Below, piece after piece: positions 1 through 8,129 of a stretch of DNA of 64,000 bases. Each line of letters starts with the position of its first letter. The stretch's first letter is position 1. A program made the position numbers and the translations under genes. The notes under the pieces are model-generated. The model made no database searches and had not been told where the DNA came from. It saw nothing but the letters and a program-made list of their open reading frames with translations. The DNA comes from Vibrio caribbeanicus ATCC BAA-2122 (GTDB lineage Bacteria; Pseudomonadota; Gammaproteobacteria; Enterobacterales; Vibrionaceae), in assembly GCF_000165125.1 (NCBI RefSeq), contig NZ_AEIU01000052.1, positions 1 to 64,000 on the forward strand, in the 5' to 3' direction.

Positions 1-293
1 GGCACTTGCTGAAAGAGGCCAATATTGACTGCGGCTCTGAGTCGTTGTTGTATTGCTGCTCTGGTGATATCTCCATCTGTAGCATTAATTAATTCAGTGG
101 TGGAGACTAAGCCGTCCTTACTACTAAAGCCTTGTAACGATATTAAGTTCAATAGTTCAACAATACTCTTTGTTACACCTTTGAAATGCTGATATTGCTC
201 TATCCAATTTACCGCAAGTTCAGAGACTTCAAATAAATGCCCATCTTTATGACTTCTAGGCGCTTTGATTAGTAACTTTTCGTTCAAACTCAT
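1..293 (-). CDS. rctB: Chromosome II replication initiator RctB (N-terminal part, cut by window start)
   Basis: The minus strand reads MSLNEKLLIKAPRSHKDGHL and continues without a stop to base 1, giving about 97 residues. The N-terminus matches the Vibrio RctB pattern (RSHKDGHLFEVSE, EQYQHFKGVTKSIVELLNLI, GLVSTTELINATDG). RctB is the Vibrionaceae-specific initiator that binds 12-mer iterons and 39-mers at oriCII. An in-frame ATG at 305 would add four residues; 293 is preferred because family members begin at the MS(L/S)xEK position. The gene points away from the iteron array, the arrangement known for chromosome II origins. The C-terminal two thirds lie outside the window. Identification is confident from sequence recall plus context. 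Confidence 0.93.
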   Translation of the reverse strand, partial: MSLNEKLLIKAPRSHKDGHLFEVSELAVNWIEQYQHFKGVTKSIVELLNLISLQGFSSKDGLVSTTELINATDGDITRAAIQQRLRAAVNIGLFQQV

Positions 294-429
294 TGTTAAT
301 TCCATGTTACATTTGCCGTAGTTGCGGCATAGTTCCGAAAGAATAATGAATATTAGATCATAAATAAAGAAAAATTTGCTGTTTTTAAATAACTGATCAT
401 AGTGATTATTTTGATCTAATATGATTATA

Positions 430-443
430 TGATCTAATGATCC
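430..443. repeat. 39-mer-like RctB site candidate in the rctB promoter region
   Basis: TGATCTAATGATCC has the TGATC-N3/4-TGATCC form also seen at 1000-1012 and 1071-1083. It sits upstream of rctB, next to a minus-strand TATAAT at 429-424, where RctB is known to autoregulate through a short 39-mer-type site. Assignment to the 39-mer class is inference. Confidence 0.4.
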
Positions 444-499
444 AGTTAGGTTTCTGGTTTTATTGTATTGATTTTAAAGAGTATTTTTTTATGGCTCTT

Positions 500-629
500 G
501 AAAGCATGATCATAAGTTTAGGAAAGCATGATCATTAACTTATTGAAAGAATGATCAAATTCCGATGAAACAATGATCATCATTCTCTCGTAAAGATGAT
601 CATTAAGAAATGGAAACATGATCATCTAA
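500..629 (+). repeat. Array of six RctB 12-mer iterons
   Basis: ATGATCA occurs at 506, 528, 551, 573, 596 and 618, with start-to-start spacings of 22, 23, 22, 23 and 22 bases, so all six sites lie on one face of the helix (two turns apart). Most copies are preceded by GAAA plus one or two bases. All six are in the same orientation. This is the canonical RctB iteron array of oriCII. Confidence 0.92.
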
Positions 630-639
630 CATACACATC

Positions 640-648
640 TTATCCACA
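640..648 (+). other. DnaA box
   Basis: TTATCCACA is a perfect match to the DnaA consensus, 11 bases past the last iteron. Chromosome II origins carry one such box next to the iterons. Confidence 0.85.
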
Positions 649-716
649 ACCGGGAGTGAAAGTTGTGGGCTTGAATAAGAAATTATAGTATTTGTCTGTT
701 CAGTTTCATTGGAACA

Positions 717-728
717 ATGATCAAGGTG
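717..728 (+). repeat. Isolated RctB 12-mer (incII)
   Basis: ATGATCAAGGTG stands alone about 90 bases past the main array. It starts with the ATGATCA core of the iterons. Confidence 0.6.
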
Positions 729-847
729 TGAGTCCTTTCTCTAACAAATGTACCAATTAAGCAAAGAATGTGGAGTTGAACATCTTCTTTGGAGCTTTTA
801 AGCCCGGCAATAACCTTTATAAAGCCTCTTCGCCACTTCTCGAAAGC

Positions 848-859
848 ATGATCAAGAGA
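848..859 (+). repeat. Isolated RctB 12-mer (incII)
   Basis: ATGATCAAGAGA follows GAAAGC, the same upstream context as the array copies. It lies within the rctA-equivalent ORF. Confidence 0.65.
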
Positions 860-999
860 TACATGCTGATATCGTTCTAAAGAGTTATGTTGTTGGATTG
901 GTACAATCAAAATTGCATTTTAAACATAAATCCAATATCTGCCTGCATTCTTCCGTAATTTGTCTGCCTTTTTACATGCTTCCGGTAACTTAAGTTACT

Positions 1000-1012
1000 T
1001 GATCATTGATCC
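1000..1012 (+). repeat. 39-mer-like RctB site candidate (copy 1)
   Basis: TGATCATTGATCC followed by a TA-TG context. It is repeated exactly at 1071-1083, 71 bases on. The position in the incII region between the origin and parA2 fits the inhibitory 39-mers of RctB regulation. Class assignment is inferred. Confidence 0.5.
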
Positions 1013-1070
1013 GTAATGGATCGTGTGATTCTTGTGTATTGAACCTGATATGATATAGCTTTTATTTCCT

Positions 1071-1083
1071 TGATCATTGATCC
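1071..1083 (+). repeat. 39-mer-like RctB site candidate (copy 2)
   Basis: Exact second copy of TGATCATTGATCC, again preceded by CT and followed by a TA-TG context (TCCGTAATG versus TCCATAGTG). See copy 1 at 1000-1012. Confidence 0.5.
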
Positions 1084-1104
1084 ATAGTGTTATTTACTCC
1101 CAGA

Positions 1105-1136
1105 AGCATGATCAAGGATATAACCTTGATCATGCT
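1105..1136. repeat. Perfect inverted pair of RctB 12-mer cores
   Basis: Arms AGCATGATCAAGG (1105-1117) and its exact complement (1124-1136) flank ATATAA. Each arm contains one ATGATCA core, so two RctB sites face each other. It could also fold as a hairpin with a 13-bp stem. Confidence 0.75.
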
Positions 1137-1268
1137 TTCATACCTGAAGTTATATCAAAACATGGATTGTTCTTTCGTCGATTTTTGGTTTCTGAAAGTT
1201 GATTTATCAGAGGCCGTAAAATAGCGGCTATTCTCAATCGTTCCGATAAATGGCATAAATTTATACCC

Positions 1269-1281
1269 TTTACAATGTAAA
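1269..1281. other. parS2: parS2 centromere site 1
   Basis: TTTACAATGTAAA is a perfect palindrome of the TTTACANTGTAAA form bound by ParB2. It lies about 230 bases upstream of parA2. Confidence 0.88.
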
Positions 1282-1450
1282 TAAGTGACACTGTAATATT
1301 TTAAAAATATTTTTTATCGCGATTACAAACCTGTTTGAGAAACTAAATATTTGACTCTTATTTAACGTTATCTTTCAGAATTTCGTAAAATTTAGTGTTA
1401 AATTACTCTTTAATGTGATTTTAATCAATTATTGCTTGGTCAGCTTTTTG

Positions 1451-1478
1451 TTGTTTATGTTTAATTTTGCTGTACAAT
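1451..1478 (+). promoter_or_regulatory. Possible parA2 promoter
   Basis: TTGTTT (1451-1456), a 16-base spacer and TACAAT (1473-1478) lie 33 bases upstream of the parA2 start. The match to sigma70 boxes is fair only. The preceding 130 bases are strongly AT-rich. Confidence 0.4.
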
Positions 1479-1510
1479 TAGTAATAAGTCATCGTAATGG
1501 ATAACAGTAA

Positions 1511-2728
1511 ATGAAACGAGAAAATACAATTGATAATCTCATTCAATTAGCTGAAAAAACTGCTCAAGTTCAGGCAGACAGAATTGAGATTGTTTTAGAA
1601 GAGCGAAGTGATGAACATTTTCCTGCTATGTCAAAAGCATTAATGGAAACTCGTTCTGGTTTAACGCGTCGAAAGCTGGATGACGCCATTAGTAAACTCG
1701 AGTCTTCAGGACATCAGTTCACAAAAAATAATGCTAATCATTACTCAATATCATTACAAGAAGCGCATATGTTGATGGATGCTGCAGGCGTTCCCAAATT
1801 CCATCAAAGGAAAAACTCGGGTAACAACAAGCCTTGGATTATCAACGTTCAAAATCAAAAAGGCGGTACAGGAAAGTCTATGACGGCTGTTCACCTTGCT
1901 GCCTGTTTAGCCCTTAATTTAGATAAGCGTTATCGCATCTGTCTTATTGACTTGGATCCACAAGGCTCCTTGCGCTTATTTTTGAATCCTCAAATTAGCC
2001 TGAACGAGCATGATAATATCTATTCTGCGGTTGATGTTATGTTGGATAATGTGCCAGAAGAAGTAGAAGTTGACAGTCAATTTCTGCACAAAAATGTTTT
2101 ACTTCCTACCCAGTATCCTAACCTTAAGACAGTGTCTGCGTTTCCAGAAGATGCCATGTTTAATGCTGAGGCTTGGCAGTCATTATCCCAAAACCAGTCG
2201 CTTGATATTGTTAAGCTATTAAAGGAAAAACTCATAGATAAGATCGCAAATGACTTTGATGTCATCATGATTGATACCGGCCCACACGTTGATCCTTTAG
2301 TGTGGAATGCTATGTATGCATCAAACGCATTGCTTATACCATGTGCGGCCAAGCGTTTAGATTGGGCGTCGACGGTTAACTTTTTCCAGCATCTCCCAAC
2401 GGTTTATGAAATGTTTCCTGAAGATTGGCAAGGCCTGGAATTTGTACGTCTGATGCCAACCATGTTTGAAGATGACAATAAAAAACAAGTGGCTGTTCTG
2501 ACAGAAATGAACTATTTACTAGGTGATCAAGTGACTATGGCGACGATTCCGCGTAGTCGGGCATTTGAGACTTGTGCAGATACCTACAGTACAGTATTTG
2601 ACTTGACTACGAATGATTTCGAGGGGGGGAAGAAAACCCTGGCGACTGCACAAGATGCCGTTCAAAAAAGTGCGCTTGAGCTCGAACGAGTGCTTCATTC
2701 TAATTGGTCATCATTAAATCAAGGGTAA
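1511..2728 (+). CDS. parA2: Chromosome II partition ATPase ParA2
   Basis: A 405-residue ParA with an N-terminal winged-helix extension (about residues 1-105) and a deviant Walker A motif KGGTGKS at 117-123 (K117 is the ParA signature lysine), followed by LIDLDPQGSL and MIDTGPHVD. The length and N-terminal domain are those of type Ia plasmid-like ParA2 of Vibrio chromosome II. It forms ATP-dependent filaments or gradients on the nucleoid and moves ParB2-parS2 complexes. It is followed after 7 bases by parB2, so the two are one operon; a rho-independent terminator closes the pair at 3730-3753. Like other type Ia ParA proteins it probably represses its own promoter through the winged helix (inference). 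Confidence 0.96.
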   Translation: MKRENTIDNLIQLAEKTAQVQADRIEIVLEERSDEHFPAMSKALMETRSGLTRRKLDDAISKLESSGHQFTKNNANHYSISLQEAHMLMDAAGVPKFHQRKNSGNNKPWIINVQNQKGGTGKSMTAVHLAACLALNLDKRYRICLIDLDPQGSLRLFLNPQISLNEHDNIYSAVDVMLDNVPEEVEVDSQFLHKNVLLPTQYPNLKTVSAFPEDAMFNAEAWQSLSQNQSLDIVKLLKEKLIDKIANDFDVIMIDTGPHVDPLVWNAMYASNALLIPCAAKRLDWASTVNFFQHLPTVYEMFPEDWQGLEFVRLMPTMFEDDNKKQVAVLTEMNYLLGDQVTMATIPRSRAFETCADTYSTVFDLTTNDFEGGKKTLATAQDAVQKSALELERVLHSNWSSLNQG

Positions 2729-2735
2729 TTAAATT

Positions 2736-3707
2736 ATGGCTATTAAGACTTCAGATTTAAATGCACGTCTATTCGGAAAAGCGAACAAGCGACATGTATC
2801 TACCCCTCAAGAAGCTCAGCAGGCTGCAAAAGAGCAAGCGCAAATAATCGAGTTAGCTGTCGCAGGAGAGAAAACGGTTCAGTTTGAATTAGTGCGTATC
2901 CCTGCTGATGCTGTGAGTGAAAGAACAGTCGTTTTTGCTGAAAATGCTCGTGAGCAATCTTTTTTAAACGAACATGCTCTATCCGATGTTTTGGTTACGC
3001 TCAAAGAACGAGGCCAGCAATATCCTGCTGTTGGAAGAAAGCTAGAAAATGGAACAATAGAAGTTCTTGATGGTAGCCGGCGAAGAATGTCTTGTATTTT
3101 AGCCAATCAAGAGTTTCTGATTTATGTGGGGAAAGATATTAGTAAGGAACATGCAAAGTTTCTTTCTGATGTTGCTAATGCCCATAAGCCCCTTTCTTTA
3201 TACGAAAAGGGAAAAGAAATGTTAGCCAAGTTAGAAAGTGGCGATGCTGAAGATCAGAAAGCGCTGGCGAAAATATTTCAATGTAGTGAAGCTCTTGTGA
3301 GTGGTGCGTTAAAAGCCGCTGATTTGCCGCTAGAGCTACTTCAAGCCTACCCTAGTGTTGCAGAGCTTGGACGACCGACGATCGTTAAACTGCATAAGCA
3401 ATATTACCAATTAGAGCCATCTGGACAAAAAAAATTATTGGAAAAGTGTCGTTTAGGTGATGGTTTTATTTGGCAAAAGAGTCAATCGCAAGGCGTGGCT
3501 CGAATTACCAAAGAGGTAACCGAGACAATAGAAACATGGATTTCTGAATTGGCTCCAAACCCTAAGAGCAACACAATGAAAAAAGAACTGATCAAAGGAA
3601 GAGTTGCCTATACCAGAAAAGGCAGTAACCTTACACTAAATCTGAAGAAGGTGGATGAGCAATTTACTCAGGAATTGTTCGACTTTATCTCTAGCAGGTT
3701 AAGTTAG
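2736..3707 (+). CDS. parB2: Chromosome II centromere-binding protein ParB2
   Basis: A 323-residue ParB-family protein. It has the ParB/Srx fold segment near residues 50-140 (ERTVVFAENAREQ, then EVLDGSRRRMSC corresponding to the GxRR CTP-binding box) and a helix-turn-helix segment near 175-205 (QKALAKIFQCSEALVSGALKAADL). It binds the TTTACANTGTAAA parS2 sites, four of which are in this window. The start ATG is 7 bases after the parA2 stop, with a weak AAGGGTAA ribosome binding site. The C-terminal 60 residues are basic and probably form the dimerisation/DNA-binding part. Confidence 0.95.
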   Translation: MAIKTSDLNARLFGKANKRHVSTPQEAQQAAKEQAQIIELAVAGEKTVQFELVRIPADAVSERTVVFAENAREQSFLNEHALSDVLVTLKERGQQYPAVGRKLENGTIEVLDGSRRRMSCILANQEFLIYVGKDISKEHAKFLSDVANAHKPLSLYEKGKEMLAKLESGDAEDQKALAKIFQCSEALVSGALKAADLPLELLQAYPSVAELGRPTIVKLHKQYYQLEPSGQKKLLEKCRLGDGFIWQKSQSQGVARITKEVTETIETWISELAPNPKSNTMKKELIKGRVAYTRKGSNLTLNLKKVDEQFTQELFDFISSRLS

Positions 3708-3729
3708 AAATATTATTAACCCAATCACT

Positions 3730-3753
3730 AAAGCCGCCGTCTGGCGGCTTTTT
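3730..3753 (+). terminator. Rho-independent terminator of parA2-parB2
   Basis: Stem AAAGCCGCC (3730-3738), GTCT loop, GGCGGCTTT (3743-3751), then TT. It lies 22 bases after the parB2 stop. Confidence 0.85.
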
Positions 3754-3802
3754 ATCATAACGAAGGCACTTTGCTGTAGAAGTAATCCCTAGGTAATTTG
3801 GT

Positions 3803-3808
3803 TATAAT
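3803..3808 (+). promoter_or_regulatory. -10 element candidate upstream of tmcA
   Basis: TATAAT lies 18 bases before the tmcA start codon, which would give a very short leader of about 10-15 bases. No convincing -35 was found. Confidence 0.4.
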
Positions 3809-3826
3809 ACCTGTGTTTTATTTAAC

Positions 3827-5845
3827 TTGGCATTAAGTTATGAACCCTCAAAGTACAGACACGTTTTTGTTGAACTTTTAAAATCTGCCTTATTCAGTAA
3901 TCATCGCTTTGGTTTGGTTCTTGAGGGAGATGATAATTGGATAAAGCAACAGTGTTCCGCTCTATCCCCAATTTTTTCTCAAAACGTCGTTTTTCAGCTC
4001 GGCGGAAATCAGATAGACGAGTCGAAAAAAAGTGTTCGATACAATCAAGGACATTTTTTGTTAGGACAAGAGTGCCGTATTCTTATTTGTGATTTGCGAA
4101 GCGGCTTTGATGCTAATGCTTTTACCGCGGCCTCAGGCACTGTACTTGGTGGTGGGATAGTCCTCATTATCAAAAACCCCGACACCTTCAAAGGCTCTAT
4201 TGCTAAGAAGTGGTTAAATGGCGCTTTTTCAAAGCTTAATGTGATCTCTCAAAACTCGCTTCTACCATCTTTATCCGTTTCTGAGCAGGCTTCTAAAAAA
4301 TCTTTTGAAGAGCAACATAATGCGATCGAGAAAATTATCCGTGTTGCAGATGGACACAGAAAAAGACCACTTATTATGACAGCAGACCGTGGTCGGGGTA
4401 AGAGTAGTGCGTTGGGTATTGCTGCAGCGAAACTCATTATAAAAAAGCAACGTCATATTATAGTAACAGCGCCAAGTATTGCAGCTGTTCAACCTGTATT
4501 TGAGCATGCTAAACGTGAATTAGTTAATGTCGTTGAAAAGAAGACTTCGCTTCAATATGGACAAGCTACAATCGAATTTGTTGCTCCTGATGATTTGTTA
4601 ACGCGATTGCCAAACTGTGATTGCCTTTTTGTGGATGAAGCTGCTGCTATACCTATCCCTATACTACAAAAGATAGCTCTGCATTATAATCGTTGCGTGT
4701 TTTCTTCGACAATACATGGATATGAGGGCAGTGGACGCGGTTTTTCTCTCAAGTTTCAAGCTTGGTTGAAAACGGTTCGTCCGAATGGTAATACGGTTCA
4801 TATTCGCCAGCCAATTCGCTGGGCTGACAACGATTCGTTTGAGGAGTGGTTATTTGATACGTTTTTACTCAACGCTGAAAATGAACCTTACGCAGAGCCA
4901 TTATCTAAAACAACCTTTTGTCGGATCCCACAACAACAATTAATCGAACAACCACACATATTAAAATCGTGCTTTGCACTTTTGGTGAGTGCTCATTACC
5001 AAACAACACCGAATGATTTGTTACTCTTATTAAGCGATGAGGCGGTACATGTTTATGCCGCGTTCACTAACAATCAATGTGTCGGATGTATTTTAGCGGT
5101 TGAGGAGGGAGAGCTTGATGATGACATACTCTCTGATATTCAGAACGGTAGTCGAAGACCTAAAGGTCATCTAGTGCCAGTTTTGCTTTCTAACCATCTT
5201 GGTTTGTCTGAAGCAGCACAACAACGAAGCTTACGTATAATGAGGATTGCCGTACATCCTGATTTGCATTCTAGAGGCATTGGTAGTGAGATGCTTTCAA
5301 AGCTCTTAGGCCTTAATGAATATGAATATTACTCATCAAGTTTTGGTGCTACTGAGGAATTAATTCGTTTTTGGCACAATAATGAATTTGTCCCGATTAA
5401 GCTAGGGAGCCACAAAGACCAAGCGAGCGGAACATACTCAGTTGTTATGGTGCATGGTCAGCATGGCTGGATTGATGACGCGCAGCAGTATTTTCGTGAT
5501 GCGCTTTGCTACGGAGTTAGTAGTACGTGGTCTGAAATTGATACATGTCTTGTTCGAGCGTTATTGGGGACGTTAGCTCCGCTGAGCTCTAGCTCAATTC
5601 CTTACAGTTTATTAAAGCGTTACGCTGGAGGGGGAGCTAACTTTGATAGCGTTGCTGCCATATTGGATAAATGGTGGCAAGCTGAAACGAGCTTGATAAC
5701 TAAGGTTGAAGATTTATTCATTCGGAGAGTTGTACAGAGAAAAGCTTGGTCTTACTGTGCAAGAGAGTTTGGCCTTACCGGGAAAAAACAAACAGAAAAA
5801 ATGTTTCGAGAACAGTTGGGTAAACTATTAAAATCTTTGAATTAG
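3827..5845 (+). CDS. tmcA: tRNA(Met) cytidine acetyltransferase TmcA
   Basis: A 672-residue protein, the family length (E. coli TmcA has 671). It has an N-terminal DUF1726-type domain, an RNA-helicase-like ATPase module with Walker A ADRGRGKSS (K192) and Walker B DEAAAIP (D270), QGYEG-like HGYEGSGRGF, then a GNAT acetyltransferase domain near 420-520 (IMRIAVHPDLHSRGIGSEML) and a C-terminal tRNA-binding region. It makes N4-acetylcytidine at the wobble position of elongator tRNA-Met using acetyl-CoA and ATP. The start is TTG at 3827: no in-frame ATG lies near, and a good ribosome binding site is absent. It stands alone between the parAB terminator and two parS2 sites. Confidence 0.93.
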   Translation: MALSYEPSKYRHVFVELLKSALFSNHRFGLVLEGDDNWIKQQCSALSPIFSQNVVFQLGGNQIDESKKSVRYNQGHFLLGQECRILICDLRSGFDANAFTAASGTVLGGGIVLIIKNPDTFKGSIAKKWLNGAFSKLNVISQNSLLPSLSVSEQASKKSFEEQHNAIEKIIRVADGHRKRPLIMTADRGRGKSSALGIAAAKLIIKKQRHIIVTAPSIAAVQPVFEHAKRELVNVVEKKTSLQYGQATIEFVAPDDLLTRLPNCDCLFVDEAAAIPIPILQKIALHYNRCVFSSTIHGYEGSGRGFSLKFQAWLKTVRPNGNTVHIRQPIRWADNDSFEEWLFDTFLLNAENEPYAEPLSKTTFCRIPQQQLIEQPHILKSCFALLVSAHYQTTPNDLLLLLSDEAVHVYAAFTNNQCVGCILAVEEGELDDDILSDIQNGSRRPKGHLVPVLLSNHLGLSEAAQQRSLRIMRIAVHPDLHSRGIGSEMLSKLLGLNEYEYYSSSFGATEELIRFWHNNEFVPIKLGSHKDQASGTYSVVMVHGQHGWIDDAQQYFRDALCYGVSSTWSEIDTCLVRALLGTLAPLSSSSIPYSLLKRYAGGGANFDSVAAILDKWWQAETSLITKVEDLFIRRVVQRKAWSYCAREFGLTGKKQTEKMFREQLGKLLKSLN

Positions 5846-5852
5846 GAGACAG

Positions 5853-5865
5853 TTTACAGTGTAAA
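5853..5865. other. parS2: parS2 centromere site 2
   Basis: TTTACAGTGTAAA begins 8 bases after the tmcA stop. It matches the ParB2 consensus with G as the central base. Confidence 0.88.
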
Positions 5866-5912
5866 GCTTAAAAGTAAGTTTGTTTAGATACCTTCTAGCC
5901 AATGTGCGCACA

Positions 5913-5925
5913 TTTACACTGTAAA
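5913..5925. other. parS2: parS2 centromere site 3
   Basis: TTTACACTGTAAA, 60 bases centre to centre from site 2, in the tmcA-fapA gap. C is the central base. Confidence 0.88.
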
Positions 5926-6027
5926 CTTGTATTCTAGTGATGTAACCCAGAAAATGTCTAACTTATGATACAGAATTGAGGAAAAGTTAAGTAATATCAG
6001 AAGAGTGTATGCATAGGGAGTTTTGGC

Positions 6028-7707
6028 ATGTGGGACAAGCTCATTACTTTTTCTGATGATAAACGGTTCGTTATTGCTAAGCTATCGGATGAACAAGTTA
6101 CTGATAGCGATTTCAATACAGAAGACTTAGAAAACGCGCTGCAATTAATTGACGCCAAAGATTATTGCTTATTACAAGATGAAGTCACACGATTTATCAA
6201 TTCTGCTAAAGAAATGAAAAGTGAGGCATATGAAGGTATTACGATTGCAGAGGTGCGAGATGCCAGTATTGAAGTTCTACTCTCTGATCAAAATATGCTT
6301 GCCAGCATGGTCGTTACTGGAGCGTACCGAGGAAAGCCTCTTAAAGGGCCCCAAATTGTACATGCTCTCGCAAAGGCGTTCGTTACCAAAGGAATAAACA
6401 AACTCGCTTTAAAGAAAGTTCTTGTTGTGAGTCATCAGCTTGGCGCCGGGGAAACCTTTACACAAGTTGTCGCCAAAGGAAAAGCGCCTATTCAAGGAAC
6501 TGATACCAAGTTTACCCCATTAGTTGATGATCCAACAAAGCAGGTTTTGGCTCCCAGAGATACTAATAACGATGGGAAAGTCGATATGCTAAACCTTGGT
6601 GAAACTATAACGGTTGCTAAAGGACAACCTTTGATGAGGCGAACTCCAGCAACGAAAGGAACGCCTGGTTTGACAGTGCAAGGAAACGTTATTCCCTGTA
6701 CCGCGGGTAATGAATCCACTTTTTATATTGGTATCGGAACAAAAGTGTCTCCGGAAGATCCGAACTTACTTATTGCAGAAGAAGGTGGAATGCCGATTCT
6801 TCAGGAGAGAGGGATGGATGTGGAGGATGCACTTTGCCTACCGAATATCGGTGTTGCTACCGGGCACGTAAAGTTCAAAGGTCATGTGGTGGTTACCGAT
6901 AATATTGAGTCAGATATGATTGTTAGAGCGACTGGCTCTCTGACCGTTGGTGGGTTTATTGAGTCCGCTGATGTACAGGCTCAGGGTGACATTAATGTCG
7001 CGAAGGGGATCATTGGTCATAATGTTTCTGAAGATCAAAAAAGAAGTTGTGTAGTGAAGGCAGGAGGAAGCATTACCGCAAGCTATGGGCAATTTAGCGA
7101 ACTTCAAGCAGGTGAAGATATCATCCTTTCGATTCACTGTATGAACAACGATATTCGTAGTGGAAGAGACTTAATTGTCTGCGATAGTGAATCAAAACAA
7201 GGGACATTGAGTGGAGGGCATGCTGTGATTGGAAGAAGAATTAGCTGCGTAAACCTTGGTGTAGAGGGAGATACAGCAACCTATGTCCAAGCATTTGCTC
7301 TGTACCAAAGATTCAAAGATCGTCAGGTGAAACTCCAAGAGGAATATAATGATGCTCAAGAGAGAACTATAGAGCTTGTACGCGAGGAGTTGGAGTTTAA
7401 GAAGATACCTAAAGGTGAGCGAGAACCAGAAAAAGAGCAACAGTTAGAATTGGATAAGAAGCTAGCAAAAGACAACCTAGAAGATGCTAAAAGCTTGAAA
7501 GAGACTAACGAGAGCGAGATGCAAATCGCTATAGATGAGAGTTATATTGAGGTTAAAACTAAAGTTTTTTCGCATGTTACTGTGCAATTTGGTGATGAAA
7601 AGGTAACGACTAAACGTTCTCATGGTCCAAGTTCGTTTAGATTTGATCAGTACAAAATTCATGTGACTTCTCTTCTGAAAGAAGATGATATCGAAGATAA
7701 TGCTTAA
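6028..7707 (+). CDS. FapA-family protein (DUF342)
   Basis: A 559-residue DUF342 protein. It has an N-terminal alpha/beta region, then the core near residues 170-420 with DTNNDGKVDML, GQPLMRRTPATKGTPGLTV and a run of short beta-helix turns (KFKGHVVVTDNIESDMIVRA, GSLTVGGFIESADVQAQGDI), and a charged coiled-coil segment near 430-500. Relatives include V. vulnificus FapA, linked to flagellation and glucose PTS signalling, and the YvyD/YmfL-like DUF342 proteins; whether this copy has that role is unknown. The ATG has a good AGGGAG site 9 bases upstream. It is a single-gene unit: two parS2 sites lie before it and a terminator follows. Confidence 0.8.
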   Translation: MWDKLITFSDDKRFVIAKLSDEQVTDSDFNTEDLENALQLIDAKDYCLLQDEVTRFINSAKEMKSEAYEGITIAEVRDASIEVLLSDQNMLASMVVTGAYRGKPLKGPQIVHALAKAFVTKGINKLALKKVLVVSHQLGAGETFTQVVAKGKAPIQGTDTKFTPLVDDPTKQVLAPRDTNNDGKVDMLNLGETITVAKGQPLMRRTPATKGTPGLTVQGNVIPCTAGNESTFYIGIGTKVSPEDPNLLIAEEGGMPILQERGMDVEDALCLPNIGVATGHVKFKGHVVVTDNIESDMIVRATGSLTVGGFIESADVQAQGDINVAKGIIGHNVSEDQKRSCVVKAGGSITASYGQFSELQAGEDIILSIHCMNNDIRSGRDLIVCDSESKQGTLSGGHAVIGRRISCVNLGVEGDTATYVQAFALYQRFKDRQVKLQEEYNDAQERTIELVREELEFKKIPKGEREPEKEQQLELDKKLAKDNLEDAKSLKETNESEMQIAIDESYIEVKTKVFSHVTVQFGDEKVTTKRSHGPSSFRFDQYKIHVTSLLKEDDIEDNA

Positions 7708-7718
7708 ACCAAATGAAA

Positions 7719-7744
7719 AAGAAGCCTACGGTGGCTTCTTCTTT
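7719..7744 (+). terminator. Terminator after the FapA-family gene
   Basis: Stem AAGAAGCC (7719-7726), TACGGT loop, GGCTTCTT (7733-7740), then CTTTT. It starts 12 bases past the stop codon. Confidence 0.8.
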
Positions 7745-8129
7745 TACTACACATTTCTTTCTTCTAATCAATTCTGGTTCAGCTCGATTCTTTTCTTTTG
7801 GAGTCTTTCCAATATTGTATGCGAATACGATGCAGTTGTGCTTTCCTAGCTTTCTTCATAAGTACCTACTTTCTTTGTTTATTTTTAATATGAAATAAGA
7901 TTAGTACATTGGCTCTATAGTGCCAAAAAAAAAGTGTCAACATTTGCCTGCTAATGATCGCAAATTCCAATACTTGTAGAAGTAGGCTCGAATAAACTAA
8001 CCACAGGCAAGTCAATCTCTCTATGTTGTTTACACTGCTCGTACATATTTTGATGACATAGCTGCTAGTGTTGGTAATAATGTAACAAAATGTAATTGTG
8101 TGGGTGTTTTTTAACCCAAGTTCCCAAAT
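7745..8129. other. 385-base gap without a recognisable gene
   Basis: AT-rich intergenic sequence between the terminator and the PBP2 gene. Small ORFs on both strands have no ribosome binding site or homology that I recognise. One half-match to parS2 (TTTACACTG near 8030) is not palindromic. No clear promoter boxes were found. Confidence 0.5.

Larger units (their letters stand above)
294..690. other. oriCII: Chromosome II replication origin core (oriCII)
   Basis: This intergenic block holds an AT-rich stretch (about 440-500), six ATGATCA-headed 12-mers at 506-629 and a perfect DnaA box at 640-648, directly upstream of rctB. Known oriCII cores contain the same parts in the same order (RctB iterons, DnaA box, AT-rich unwinding region). 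GATC sites are dense because every iteron contains one, which fits the known Dam dependence of RctB binding. Exact boundaries are inferred. Confidence 0.9.
683..910 (-). other. rctA-equivalent region / incII left part (75-codon ORF, probably not a protein gene)
   Basis: A 75-codon minus-strand ORF (MIVPIQQHNS...) overlaps two further 12-mers (717-723 and 848-854). In V. cholerae a transcribed but apparently non-coding rctA region lies here, between the origin and parA2, and regulates RctB by titration and transcription. The ORF has no recognisable domain and no good ribosome binding site. It is listed as the positional equivalent of rctA, not as a confident coding gene. Confidence 0.35.

Noticed and set aside
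2077-2352. Minus-strand ORF inside parA2
   Set aside because: Antisense shadow of a confident gene, without a ribosome binding site or recognisable domain.
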